Source: an uncultured Muribaculum sp.
GTDB taxonomy: Bacteria; Bacteroidota; Bacteroidia; Bacteroidales; Muribaculaceae
Assembly: GCA_910578835.1 (NCBI GenBank)
Contig: CAJTSK010000022.1
Coordinates: forward strand, 1 to 43,564
Length of the DNA stretch: 43,564 nucleotides
Reading direction: 5' to 3'
Shown here: one piece after another, positions 35,401-43,523 of the stretch
Position numbering within the stretch: the first letter of the stretch is position 1
Layout of the letters: each line of letters opens with the position of its first letter
Translations under genes and position numbers: made by a program
The notes under the pieces: model-generated
What the model was told of the DNA's origin: nothing
The model's input: only the letters and a program-made list of their open reading frames with translations
The model's database searches: none

Positions 35401-35930
35401 CAAAAGGCAATGACCTCGCGATAATATTTTTTGCCGGTCACGGACTCGTCGATAACCTTGACAAATACTATCTTGCGACAGCCGAAACCACCGACGGCGA
35501 AACACCGAGAAAAGGCAGTTTCTCAGCCAGTAGTTTTAACGAAAAAATCGCATACATCAACTGTAAGCTGGTAATATTTATCGATGCCTGCTATTCAGGC
35601 AAACTTGTCGAAGGGATGAGGAGCGGAGGTATATCCAATGCCCAATTTTTCAAGGAATTGAGATCGACCAAAAACGGTACAAACATATATACCTCCAGCA
35701 GCTCTGCCTCCCAGTCAAAGGAGGATTCCAGATATGGACATGGAGTGTTCACGCAGGCACTCATAGAAGCATGCGACTTCAAAAATTCCGATACCAACGG
35801 TGACGGCAGAATCACCATCAAGGAAATACGCAATTACCTTGAATGGCGTATTCCCAAGCTGACAAAAAACCAGCAGATACCGATTCACAGAAATCTTGAA
35901 GAAATTGACTACCCACTATTCGTGAAATAA
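32490..35930 (+). CDS. CHASE2 - transmembrane - caspase-like (peptidase C14) protein
   Basis: 1146 residues. One N-terminal span (~5-27), a CHASE2-type sensor domain (~28-270; ILIIDTSESDRNEIADAI, GAAAIGVDIIFSDRDAD, GRMVILGA), then spans at ~276-297, ~310-335, ~338-366 and ~376-398. After this come two tandem copies of a beta-rich module (~403-530, ~545-670; TPSYDNSRYTDVTLFLPYEA versus SPNYDSSKYTDLKIFLPYEA), a carboxypeptidase-regulatory-like domain (~684-755), a Ser/Thr-rich linker and a caspase-fold domain (~900-1146). The catalytic pair is present: His984 (FFAGHGL) and Cys1034 (FIDACYSGKL). A canonical EF-hand loop DTNGDGRITIKE lies at 1101-1112. Counting spans, the caspase part should be outside the inner membrane. 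Substrate and signal are unknown. Confidence 0.9.
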   Translation: MTRLLQSLYITLISTGMFAIIAAILPGIDMFEPISRALSEVSITDIHYSSMRDAHPVENDKILIIDTSESDRNEIADAIKRAATAGAAAIGVDIIFSDRDADKDATTNLCNTLSTHKDRIVGAVHLTQWDEKTGTYISTITTATDSLAIKTGYTNLIDTSDNSYIRNYSIAPQGMTPSFPQAMTEIYRASFGDLSTIDATDCGIINFIPQNFKTVVASDTAGISAFSDGRMVILGALASDEDYHFTPVGRLSGAIIQAYSVDTILNDNTIHTPEWLIWIICLGIVFIASWGFATLRHSFEHRNPTANRYTYAVLGLGNLIYPTITILLTVFAIGLTFIITSIYIAPLVIMGSLAFIPVSYDLIGIAKEVLKKKTRAAATSALMIFATFSINAAGNASTPASKSGEFTAVWEEHGVKVNEKEGMNIKVSFNVNGMKGKKGRVVAFFCDDDGKDIISPRSEFSTTSGGLYCRNWFTPSYDNSRYTDVTLFLPYEAFPTVTGMNLVKYYVAIIDDENKTLNTSIWHKFYYSATMSSYPYFTPGRVSGKFLSIDLEHNIQKEGKDGLNVKLTFTVDSLKSKTGSVVCHFYDSESNPLPGIPSYETKGGDLCCHTSISPNYDSSKYTDLKIFLPYEALKITSGPTRSLRVRGAIFDAESNKVCISEYLDFRYTPVNGNTRSATPQKTFATGTVTDERGEPVIGASVIIPGVKKGTATDIDGNFRLEVEKGTDLQFSYVGMDSKTVKFTGDVMNVTLYESGSKHKKSNIAASSSDKEPHIPTITSVSTSYNPITSTAKSNGNSTKPASSTNAGTKPAVKFSFRTPDNTKFSDSNFKVSFVTNSKSLTYRISGQSEQYTIPPADISAGVHAIRLPKRSCELTIIDEAQKFHVLNFIYDEDRDLRKSSTLHILAIGVNNYPAQNLNNLKYAEADAKAVVDAFVSRHKYTFGNINKTILLGNNVSCQSIEREIDKIADAAKGNDLAIIFFAGHGLVDNLDKYYLATAETTDGETPRKGSFSASSFNEKIAYINCKLVIFIDACYSGKLVEGMRSGGISNAQFFKELRSTKNGTNIYTSSSSASQSKEDSRYGHGVFTQALIEACDFKNSDTNGDGRITIKEIRNYLEWRIPKLTKNQQIPIHRNLEEIDYPLFVK

Positions 35931-35931
35931 G

Positions 35932-36786
35932 ATGAACTCACTAAGGCTCACCATATTAACAACATTGGCTGTCATAGCTATAATAGCATCGGCAGAAAAC
36001 TATACCGTGTATTCCGTACATGGCAATGTCATGGAATACACCCCAGATGGTAGTGTGCCGATAAATATACGTGACACCCATCTTACCGACGACACCCAAA
36101 TCATAATAGGTAAAAACAGCTCGCTTACCCTCTATCTTGAAGAGAGCAAAAAACTTGTATCAATTAACGAATATGGAAAACAACGCCTTTCAACCCTTAT
36201 AAAACGAAACAGAGGCAAAAACAATACTACTTTAAGATGGGTGAAATCTCTGGTTTCATCTCTGCTAAACTCTGACATGCCCGAAAACACTCATCGTAAA
36301 ATGCTTCAATCCCAAGGAGCTTCCCACCGTGGCGATGATGAAGAGAAAGCTCTGCTTAATGCCTTTGCCGGTTTTTACAAATACGGATATTGCGCCGGCA
36401 ACTCCACTGTCACCTTCAGGCTTGTCGATGACTCAGGACACGAAATCAGGAATTTCCATGACCATGACGATACCGCTATCGCTGAAATTACCAACGCTTC
36501 CGACTCATATATATTTGTCAACATAATTGCTTGCTCAAGTGGAAGCCGGGAATTGATTTTTCCGGTTGACACTGATATTGAAAATAATTGCTGCGCCCAT
36601 CTTTGTATACCTCCATTATCAACGGTCACACTCACCGAACTGGCTTTTTTCCCGTCACTTCTACCGGAAGACTCCAAACTAATTCTTGTTGCATCACCCG
36701 TTGAAGTAAATTTTACAATTTTATGCTCTCCAAGTTTGAATTACGATAAAACCATAAGTTCTTCAGCTATATTCTTTGCATTATAG
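35932..36786 (+). CDS. Exported FecR-like / DUF4384-like partner of the caspase protein
   Basis: 284 residues, signal peptide ~1-21 (LTTLAVIAIIASAEN). Residues ~22-90 look like a FecR-type beta domain (YTVYSVHGNVMEYTPDGSVP, then DTQIIIGKNSSLTLYLEES). Residues ~160-270 resemble DUF4384, in which a beta-sandwich reports on an 'influence' surface (ASDSYIFVNIIACSSGSREL, LIFPVDTDIENN). Both domain types often occur with caspase-like or CHASE2 proteins in bacteria (family knowledge). It starts one base after the caspase gene's stop, so they form one operon and probably one complex in the periplasm. Domain names rest on pattern recognition only. Confidence 0.7.
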   Translation: MNSLRLTILTTLAVIAIIASAENYTVYSVHGNVMEYTPDGSVPINIRDTHLTDDTQIIIGKNSSLTLYLEESKKLVSINEYGKQRLSTLIKRNRGKNNTTLRWVKSLVSSLLNSDMPENTHRKMLQSQGASHRGDDEEKALLNAFAGFYKYGYCAGNSTVTFRLVDDSGHEIRNFHDHDDTAIAEITNASDSYIFVNIIACSSGSRELIFPVDTDIENNCCAHLCIPPLSTVTLTELAFFPSLLPEDSKLILVASPVEVNFTILCSPSLNYDKTISSSAIFFAL

Positions 36787-36805
36787 CATTTTTGTCAAAT
36801 TGCCG

Positions 36806-36840
36806 ACATTTTGTCAACGATTTACCGCACACTATTGCAG
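36806..36840 (+). repeat. Interspersed 35-base repeat, copy 3
   Basis: Identical over 35 bases to 32336-32370. It diverges afterwards (GAGGTG instead of ACGCAT). It lies 20 bases after the FecR-like gene and 91 bases (from 36810) before the TATCTTTG at 36901. With copy 2 it brackets the two-gene caspase operon as a perfect direct repeat. A partial TTTTGTCAA also occurs just before it (about 36790). Confidence 0.9.
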
Positions 36841-36900
36841 GAGGTGTGCAAGAATGATATTTTTAGAGCAAAATTAAAACTCATTTATAAAAAGATTGTT

Positions 36901-36908
36901 TATCTTTG
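36901..36908 (+). promoter_or_regulatory. -7 element before the XRE/cupin gene
   Basis: TATCTTTG matches TAnnTTTG exactly. No TTTG is found at -33. The ATG is at 36964. Confidence 0.5.
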
Positions 36909-36963
36909 CGAATGATGGGAAGTTAAAATTATTCACGACAACGAAAAATTATCTAAGGTAGAT

Positions 36964-37515
36964 ATGGATCATATAAAACAAGTCGCCAAAAGGATGAGAG
37001 GTCTGCGCGATGCCGTCGACATGACAGTCGAAGAAATGGCGGCAGAGTGCGAGATAGATGTGGCCACAATGGAGGCATATGAAAGTGGCTCGACCGATAT
37101 CCCGGTGAGTTTTCTTCACAGGCTTGCCACGACATTCGGGGTTGAGCTGACAGCCCTGCTCTTCGGTGAAGAGCCTAAAATGAACTCCTATTACGTGACA
37201 CGTGCCGGAAAGGGCGTGAAGGTTGAGCGCACAAAAGCTTACAGTTACCAGGACATCGCCGCCGGATTCCAGCACAGGGTAATGGCGCCGTTTATTGTGA
37301 CGGTGGAGCCAGCCAAGCATGATACCGAGATGACCCTTAACACTCACAACGGGCAGGAATTTAACTATGTGCTTGAGGGTGAGCTTGAAATATCGGTTGC
37401 CGGAAAAGCCATCACGCTCCATGAAGGCGACAGTATAATGTTTGACGCGCGCCGGCCCCACGGACTCCGTGCGCTGGGCGACAAGGCGGTAAAGCTTATC
37501 GCGATAATATCTTAA
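36964..37515 (+). CDS. XRE-family regulator with C-terminal cupin domain
   Basis: 183 residues. An N-terminal XRE-type HTH (~5-65; MAAECEIDVATMEAYESGST) and a C-terminal cupin_2 domain (~110-180; ETHNGQEFNYVLEGE-like HNGQEFNYVLEGELEI, HEGDSIMFDARRPHGLRA). Such regulators sense a small ligand through the cupin and usually control the neighbouring metabolic gene. Here the acyl-CoA synthetase follows 40 bases downstream with no terminator, so the two probably form one unit controlled by this protein. A similar pairing is common in Bacteroidales. Confidence 0.92.
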   Translation: MDHIKQVAKRMRGLRDAVDMTVEEMAAECEIDVATMEAYESGSTDIPVSFLHRLATTFGVELTALLFGEEPKMNSYYVTRAGKGVKVERTKAYSYQDIAAGFQHRVMAPFIVTVEPAKHDTEMTLNTHNGQEFNYVLEGELEISVAGKAITLHEGDSIMFDARRPHGLRALGDKAVKLIAIIS

Positions 37516-37555
37516 CTCAGCAGATTATCTACTACAGTCTATAAATTACAGCAAT

Positions 37556-39223
37556 ATGCTTGAAAAATTTCTTGATAAGACCAAGTTTGAGTCCTATGAG
37601 GACTTTATGGAAAATTTCCATGTAAATGTGCCCGAGGACTTTAATTTCGGCTACGATGTAGTCGATGCTTGGGCAGAAAAGGAGCCTGACAAACCCGCCC
37701 TGCTATGGACTAATGACAAAGGCGAAAAAATACAGTTTACATTTGCCGACATTAAGCGTGAAAGCGACAAGACGGCATCATTTCTCCAGTCGCTCGGCAT
37801 AGGCAAGGGCGACATGGTGATGCTGATACTGAAACGCCACTACCAGTTTTGGTTTTCCATCATCGCCCTCCACAAGCTTGGAGCTACAGTGATACCCGCC
37901 ACTCACCTCCTTACGGAAAAAGATATCATCTACCGCTGCAAGATGGCGGGGATAAAGGCGATAATCTGCACCGGCGACAAAGTGGTGATTGACCATATCG
38001 AAAAAGCCAAGCCGAAATGTCCGACAGTAAAATCACTCATCTCCACCGGACCTCTGGTGCCGGAGGGATGGTATGACTTCAACAAGGCGATTGACGATGC
38101 CGCGCCGTTTGTAAGACCGGAAAAGGTCAACACCAACGATGACATCTCGCTGCTATATTTCACGTCCGGCACCACAGGCGAGCCAAAGATGGTGGCACAT
38201 GACTTCACCTATCCGCTCGGACACATTATCACGGCAAGCTACTGGCACAACCTGTCGGAAGACAGCCTTCACCTCACGCTTGCCGACACAGGCTGGGGAA
38301 AAGCCGTATGGGGCAAGCTCTACGGGCAGTGGATAGCCGGAGCCAACGTATTTGTGTATGATTTCGAGAAGTTTGAGCCGGTCGATGTGCTCCATATGAT
38401 TCACAACTATGGAATTACATCATTCTGTGCGCCTCCCACCGTGTTCCGCTTCCTGATACGCGAGGATTTGACAAAGTTTGACCTGTCGACATTAAAATAT
38501 TGCACCATTGCCGGCGAGGCGCTTAACCCGAAAGTGTATGAAGAGTGGCTTAAGCTTACCGGCATCAAGCTGATGGAAGGATTCGGACAGACCGAGACAA
38601 CCCTTACCATCGCCACATACCCATGGCTTGAACCTAAACCGGGTTCGATGGGCAAGAAGGGTCCGCAATACGACATAGACCTGATAGCCCCCGACGGTCG
38701 CCCCGTCGAAGACGGCGAGCAGGGAGAAATCGTGGTGCGCACCCACGGGAAGAAACCGCTCGGACTGTTTAAGGAATATCTCCATGACCCGGAACTGACT
38801 CACGCCGCATATCATGACGACATCTACCATACCGGCGATGTGGCATGGCGCGACGAGGATGGCTACTTCTGGTTTGTCGGCAGGACCGACGATGTAATCA
38901 AGTCATCGGGCTACCGCATCGGGCCGTTTGAGGTCGAGAGCGCGCTTATGACCCACCCGGCGGTGGTGGAATGCGCGATTACCGGTGTCCCCGACGAGAT
39001 ACGCGGACAGGTGGTGAAAGCTACCATCGTGCTTGCCAAGGATTACCTTGACCGCGCCGAACACTCGGCTGAAGAGCTCATCAAGGAGATACAGAATCAT
39101 GTAAAACGCGTCACCGCGCCCTACAAGTATCCGCGCATCGTCGAGTTTGTAAAAGAACTCCCCAAGACAATCAGCGGAAAAATCAGGCGCGTGGCAATTC
39201 GCGACAACAATAAAGATAAATAA
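37556..39223 (+). CDS. AMP-forming acyl-CoA synthetase
   Basis: 555 residues, full length for the ANL superfamily. ATP-binding loop YFTSGTTGEPKMVAHD (~residues 198-213), adenine/acyl motif GFGQTETT, hinge and C-terminal motif YHTGDVAWRDEDGYF ... GRTDDVIKSSGYRIGP, and the catalytic lysine in PKTISGKIRRVAIRD near the end. The protein joins a carboxylic acid to CoA via an acyl-adenylate. It resembles the medium-chain/acetyl group of single-domain synthetases, but the chain length preferred cannot be read from sequence. No signal peptide; cytoplasmic. Preceded by its likely regulator. Confidence 0.92.
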   Translation: MLEKFLDKTKFESYEDFMENFHVNVPEDFNFGYDVVDAWAEKEPDKPALLWTNDKGEKIQFTFADIKRESDKTASFLQSLGIGKGDMVMLILKRHYQFWFSIIALHKLGATVIPATHLLTEKDIIYRCKMAGIKAIICTGDKVVIDHIEKAKPKCPTVKSLISTGPLVPEGWYDFNKAIDDAAPFVRPEKVNTNDDISLLYFTSGTTGEPKMVAHDFTYPLGHIITASYWHNLSEDSLHLTLADTGWGKAVWGKLYGQWIAGANVFVYDFEKFEPVDVLHMIHNYGITSFCAPPTVFRFLIREDLTKFDLSTLKYCTIAGEALNPKVYEEWLKLTGIKLMEGFGQTETTLTIATYPWLEPKPGSMGKKGPQYDIDLIAPDGRPVEDGEQGEIVVRTHGKKPLGLFKEYLHDPELTHAAYHDDIYHTGDVAWRDEDGYFWFVGRTDDVIKSSGYRIGPFEVESALMTHPAVVECAITGVPDEIRGQVVKATIVLAKDYLDRAEHSAEELIKEIQNHVKRVTAPYKYPRIVEFVKELPKTISGKIRRVAIRDNNKDK

Positions 39224-39237
39224 CCGTTGTCTTAGAT

Positions 39238-40323
39238 ATGACACGACCCGTTTATAAACGCATCGCCATAAAAATAGGCTCCAACGTGCTGACACGCCGT
39301 GACGGCACCCTTGACATCACCCGTATGTCGGCTATCGTCGACCAGATTGCCGAGCTTCACCGCAAAGGCATAAGGGTAATCATGATTTCATCTGGTGCAG
39401 TGGCGTCGGGGCGCAGTGAACTGCATCTTGGCGACAAGCTCGACTCTGTGTCGGCACGGCAGCTATATTCCGCTGTGGGACAGGCAAAGCTCATCAACCG
39501 GTATTATGAGCTGTTTCGCGACCACGGAATAGCGTGTGGACAGGTGCTTACCACCAAAGAAAATTTTTCCACGCGCCGCCATTATCTTAACCAGAAACAT
39601 TGCATGGAGGTGATGCTTGCCAATAATGTCATCCCTATTGTCAATGAAAATGACACTGTATCGGTGACAGAGCTGATGTTTACCGACAATGACGAGCTTT
39701 CAGGTCTTATAGCCTCGATGATGAGCATGGAGGCTCTTATAATACTGAGCAATATTGATGGTGTATATGACGGCGACCCGGCGCTTCCAGGCACAAAACT
39801 GATTACCGACATCAAGGAAAATGACGATGCGTCGGGGGGCATCACCGATACCCGCTCATCATTTGGAAGAGGCGGCATGGCAACAAAATACCGCATAGCC
39901 ACTAAAGTGGCATCGGAAGGCACTGCTGTCATCATAGCCAACGGCAAGCGCGAAAATGTGCTTACCGACCTGCTGACACCCGGCACTCCTGTGCCTCACA
40001 CCCTCTTTCACCCCTCGCCTGAGGCGGCATCCGGACTGAAAAAGTGGATAGCCCACAGCGAGGATTTTGCCAAGGGCAACATCGTGGTCAACGACGGTGC
40101 TGCAGAGGCGATACTCTCGCCGGTAAGGGCAAGCCTGCTGCCGGTAGGAGTCACGGCCGTGGAGGGCAACTTTGAGGAGGGCGACATTGTGAGCGTAAGC
40201 CGCGCCGACGGAAAGACAATCGCATGGGGCAGAATCGGGTATGACTCCGACAGTGCCCGCGAGATTGCCGGCGCACGTGATGCTCGCCCGCTGATTCACA
40301 GCGACTATCTATATATTGATTAA
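39238..40323 (+). CDS. proB: Glutamate 5-kinase
   Basis: 361 residues. First step of proline synthesis: ATP-dependent phosphorylation of glutamate. The amino-acid kinase domain (~8-255) shows IAIKIGSNVLTR, VIMISSGAVASG, VIPIVNENDTVSV, NIDGVYDGDP and FGRGGMATKYRIA, and a C-terminal PUA domain (~275-355; KGNIVVNDGAAEAI) is present as in the E. coli enzyme. proA lies two genes downstream, with one small exported protein between. It begins 14 bases after the synthetase gene. Confidence 0.96.
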   Translation: MTRPVYKRIAIKIGSNVLTRRDGTLDITRMSAIVDQIAELHRKGIRVIMISSGAVASGRSELHLGDKLDSVSARQLYSAVGQAKLINRYYELFRDHGIACGQVLTTKENFSTRRHYLNQKHCMEVMLANNVIPIVNENDTVSVTELMFTDNDELSGLIASMMSMEALIILSNIDGVYDGDPALPGTKLITDIKENDDASGGITDTRSSFGRGGMATKYRIATKVASEGTAVIIANGKRENVLTDLLTPGTPVPHTLFHPSPEAASGLKKWIAHSEDFAKGNIVVNDGAAEAILSPVRASLLPVGVTAVEGNFEEGDIVSVSRADGKTIAWGRIGYDSDSAREIAGARDARPLIHSDYLYID

Positions 40324-40345
40324 TTACTATTTACTAACTGACTAT

Positions 40346-40891
40346 ATGAAACGCTTATCACTGTTAATGATTGCGCTGACAATACTGTCGGCAACAGCTT
40401 TTGCTACTGAAAAACTGACTGAAGTAAACGGGGTGAAATTCGGATGGAAATTTGACCGTTGCGAACTCGCACTCAGCAATGTCGAAAACAAGCAGACACG
40501 CACTGAGGGTGAAGAAACAAAACTCTCCTATGGTCCTGCCGTATGGGGTCATATCGAGTGGACCGGCAGCGTGCTCGACTTCTATCGCGACAAGCTCTAT
40601 CAGATTGGCTTCTACAAGACATCGGCTACCGATGACACAAGCGCCTATGAGCAGACCAAGACCCGCCTATCGGCAGCTTACGGAAAATATGCCCAGCTGA
40701 AAGGTGAAGACGAAAAACTGATGTGGCGTGCGCGCAACGGTAATCTCGCCGTGTTGCAGTATGCCGAGGAGACCACCCCCGACGGCAAGAAGCAATATTC
40801 GACCTATCTCTTCTTTGTCGACCACAAAGAGGTGCTGAAAAAAGCTAAAAATGTAGAAAAAGAGCTCCGCGAGCTCATGTATGGCAAATAA
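40346..40891 (+). CDS. Small exported protein of unknown function between proB and proA
   Basis: 181 residues from the ATG at 40346, chosen because it gives a clean signal peptide (MKRLSLLMIALTILSATAFA). A longer frame from 40316 overlaps proB and adds ten residues with no signal character. The mature part begins EKLTEVNGVKFGWKFDRCELAL and is a single ~160-residue domain with a helical C-terminus rich in Lys/Glu. No named family was recognised. Its place between proB and proA is probably positional, since proline synthesis needs no exported protein, but it would be co-transcribed. proA starts two bases after its stop. Confidence 0.75.
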   Translation: MKRLSLLMIALTILSATAFATEKLTEVNGVKFGWKFDRCELALSNVENKQTRTEGEETKLSYGPAVWGHIEWTGSVLDFYRDKLYQIGFYKTSATDDTSAYEQTKTRLSAAYGKYAQLKGEDEKLMWRARNGNLAVLQYAEETTPDGKKQYSTYLFFVDHKEVLKKAKNVEKELRELMYGK

Positions 40892-40893
40892 TA

Positions 40894-42135
40894 ATGGCTA
40901 CTATCACTCCACTTCTTGAAAAAGCACGTCACGCTTCGCGAGAAATCGCCTTGCGGTCGGCTGAGGAGATTGACGCGTTTCTGCTGAAACTCGCCGACGC
41001 TACCGAGGCTGCTGTCCCGGAAATTCTCGCGGCTAATGCCGCCGACATGCAACGGATGGATGCTGCCGACCCGCGCCGCGACCGCCTGCAGCTTACCGAA
41101 TCACGCATAAAGGATATCGCTTCCGACATGCGCTCAGTGGCGGCGCTGCCGTCACCGCTCGGTGTATCGTTGAGCAAGACCACGCGCCCCAACGGCATGA
41201 CAATCGAGAAAGTCACTGTACCGTTTGGTGTAATAGGTATCATTTATGAGGCGCGTCCCAATGTGACATTTGACGTGTTTTCACTATGTCTTAAGGCGGG
41301 AAGTGCCTGCCTGCTCAAAGGGGGCAGCGATGCAAACACCACCAACGAGTACACCGTAGCGATGATACGCCGCCTGCTTAAAGAAAATGGTTGGAATGAG
41401 GATTGTGTCACCCTTCTCCCGGTTGACCATGAAGCCACGACAGAGATGCTTCACGCCACCGGCATGGTGGACCTTATAATACCGCGCGGCTCCAAAAGAC
41501 TCATCGAATATGTACGCGACAATGCACGTGTGCCTGTAATCGAGACTGGTGCCGGGGTATGCCACACCTATGTACACACCTCCGCCGACCTTGACAAAGC
41601 TCGCGCTATTGTGCTTAACGCGAAGACTCGCCGTGTAAGTGTGTGCAACGCCCTCGACACCCTCGTCATAGACGCTGCACGGCTGAGCGAATTGCCATAT
41701 ATCTGCTCGCCTCTCGCCGACAAACACGTTGAGATATATGCCGACGACATTTCCTATCCGGTACTTGAAGGGATATACCCCTATCTGCACCGCGCCACGG
41801 CTGAAGATTTCGGCAGGGAATGGCTCGACTATAAGATGTCGGTTGTCGCCGTCGACGGACTTCGCGAGGCGATAGACTTCATAGATGCCCACACTTCGCG
41901 CCACAGCGAATGCATAGTAGCCGAAGATGAAGCGGCTGCCGGGGCGTTTATGCGCGAAATAGACGCGGCATGTGTCTATGTCAACGTGTCTACGGCGTTT
42001 ACTGATGGCGGTCAATTTGGCTTCGGTGCCGAAATCGGTATTTCCACGCAGAAGCTACACGCGCGCGGACCGATGGCATTGCCCGAAATCACGACATACA
42101 AATACCTTATTACAGGCGATGGACAGACCCGCTAA
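40894..42135 (+). CDS. proA: Gamma-glutamyl phosphate reductase
   Basis: 413 residues. Second step of proline synthesis, NADPH-dependent reduction of glutamyl-5-phosphate to the semialdehyde. Aldehyde-dehydrogenase fold with the family's FGVIGIIYEARPNVTFD, AGSACLLKGGSDA, IETGAGVCHTYV and the catalytic Cys251 in RRVSVCNALDT; the end TDGGQFGFGAEIGISTQKLH ARGPM is typical of ProA. It follows proB and the small exported protein in one operon. Its last 26 bases overlap the end of the convergent methyltransferase gene. Confidence 0.95.
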   Translation: MATITPLLEKARHASREIALRSAEEIDAFLLKLADATEAAVPEILAANAADMQRMDAADPRRDRLQLTESRIKDIASDMRSVAALPSPLGVSLSKTTRPNGMTIEKVTVPFGVIGIIYEARPNVTFDVFSLCLKAGSACLLKGGSDANTTNEYTVAMIRRLLKENGWNEDCVTLLPVDHEATTEMLHATGMVDLIIPRGSKRLIEYVRDNARVPVIETGAGVCHTYVHTSADLDKARAIVLNAKTRRVSVCNALDTLVIDAARLSELPYICSPLADKHVEIYADDISYPVLEGIYPYLHRATAEDFGREWLDYKMSVVAVDGLREAIDFIDAHTSRHSECIVAEDEAAAGAFMREIDAACVYVNVSTAFTDGGQFGFGAEIGISTQKLHARGPMALPEITTYKYLITGDGQTR

Positions 42136-43453
42136 GCGCTACCGGCTCGGCAGGAACATGCGATGAAAGTATTCGCCACTGCTGTGGATATAAATTATTG
42201 GCGCGCCGCCCGAGATTTTTCACAAATCCGAGCGGTGCGTCTTTATATGTCAGCAATATATACCCTGTCGGAGCATCATCAAGCGTCACCGCCTCCCTGC
42301 GCAGATAGCTGATAGCGGAAGCGTAATCGACCTCATATGCCGTGAATGCATCGCGGTTAATCATCGTAGACATCGCAAGCGACTGTGTAGGCAACAGGTC
42401 ACGTCCCTTGACCTGCGCTACCTCTACACCCATATGTATTACCTCAAGAGCCTTTACTATACGGCTTACATCATGGGCGGAAGGAAAAGCGGTCACCCTG
42501 TCACGCTCAACCGACCACACGTAGCTGTCGGGCGACATAAGCCAGCCGCGACATGACTGCACTGCCTGATTAGGTTTTGACGGCTTAGAGGGTCTGGTCA
42601 TCTTGGCGCGATACACTCCCCCTTTACGCATTACAGCCACCGTGAGCCCCTCGCCCCTTACCCTGCCGGGAAGGAAATGATGACAGCCGCCACGCTCAAC
42701 CACACCCCACTTCTCAGGGAAATGCAGCTCTACAATCTCCGCATCATATTCTGAAAGCAGCCACTCCACCATATCTTCATTCTCCTTGCGGTTAAACGTG
42801 CATGTAGAATAGATAAAATAGCCTCCGGGGCGCAATGCGTCCCAAAGATTAGCCACTATTTCCTTCTGGCGCGCGGCACACTCTTCGACCAGCGCAGGAG
42901 TCCATTGAGCCACTGCATCGGCATCTTTCCTGAACATACCTTCGCCGGAGCAAGGCACATCGGCGGCAATTATGTCAAATTCGTCATTTAAAGCGCGAAA
43001 TTTACGCGTATCGCCCTTCGACACTATAATCCCTCCACTACCCCATTTCACAAGGTTCTCACGCAAGATTTCGGCGCGCAAAGGCACATACTCGTTAGCA
43101 ACGACAAGGGAGCCGGCGGGCAGCGCGTCAATCGCCGCAGTGGTCTTTCCTCCCGGAGCGGCACACGCATCAAGATAACGCAACCCGCTACGACCCTCTG
43201 AAAGCATCGCGACGATATGGGAGTAAATCATCGATGAGGCATCCTGTACATAATATATCCCCTGATGAAACGCAGGGTCAAAAGTAAACTGCACACGGTT
43301 GTCAAGATAACGCCCCAGCTCACACCATGGCACGATATCCCCCGCAGGGAGAGTCAATGCCTTTGACTTATTGAAACGCACGCTCACTTCCGGCTCACAT
43401 TCAAGAGCCTCAATCAGACCGTCAAAATCAGAAGAAAATCCTGCGGGTAACAT
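42110..43453 (-). CDS. rRNA cytosine-C5 methyltransferase, RsmF/NOL1-NOP2-Sun type
   Basis: 447 residues. SAM-binding motif DACAAPGGKTTAAIDAL, motif IV DVPCSGEGMFRKD and motif VI YSTCTFNRKENEDMVEWL, each with its conserved Cys, define an m5C RNA methyltransferase. After the catalytic core comes a ~150-residue C-terminal PUA-like region as in RsmF (RsmF modifies C1407 of 16S rRNA in E. coli; the exact site here is not known). The N-terminal RNA-binding part (~1-65) is slightly short but complete enough. No signal peptide. The start at 43453 is the first ATG in frame. Confidence 0.9.
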   Translation of the reverse strand: MLPAGFSSDFDGLIEALECEPEVSVRFNKSKALTLPAGDIVPWCELGRYLDNRVQFTFDPAFHQGIYYVQDASSMIYSHIVAMLSEGRSGLRYLDACAAPGGKTTAAIDALPAGSLVVANEYVPLRAEILRENLVKWGSGGIIVSKGDTRKFRALNDEFDIIAADVPCSGEGMFRKDADAVAQWTPALVEECAARQKEIVANLWDALRPGGYFIYSTCTFNRKENEDMVEWLLSEYDAEIVELHFPEKWGVVERGGCHHFLPGRVRGEGLTVAVMRKGGVYRAKMTRPSKPSKPNQAVQSCRGWLMSPDSYVWSVERDRVTAFPSAHDVSRIVKALEVIHMGVEVAQVKGRDLLPTQSLAMSTMINRDAFTAYEVDYASAISYLRREAVTLDDAPTGYILLTYKDAPLGFVKNLGRRANNLYPQQWRILSSHVPAEPVALSGSVHRL

Positions 43454-43523
43454 ATCTGGATTATTTTGATAGATAATTATTCCTATTGCAACATACCAGG
43501 AGTCGGTGACTTGGGGTATGGGT

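Noticed and set aside
16061..36840. A CRISPR array made of the 35-base repeats
   Set aside because: Only three copies exist, 4.5 and 16 kb apart with genes between them, and no cas genes are present.
40316..40345. An extended start for the exported protein after proB
   Set aside because: It overlaps proB and puts ten polar/aromatic residues before a clean signal peptide; the ATG at 40346 is better.
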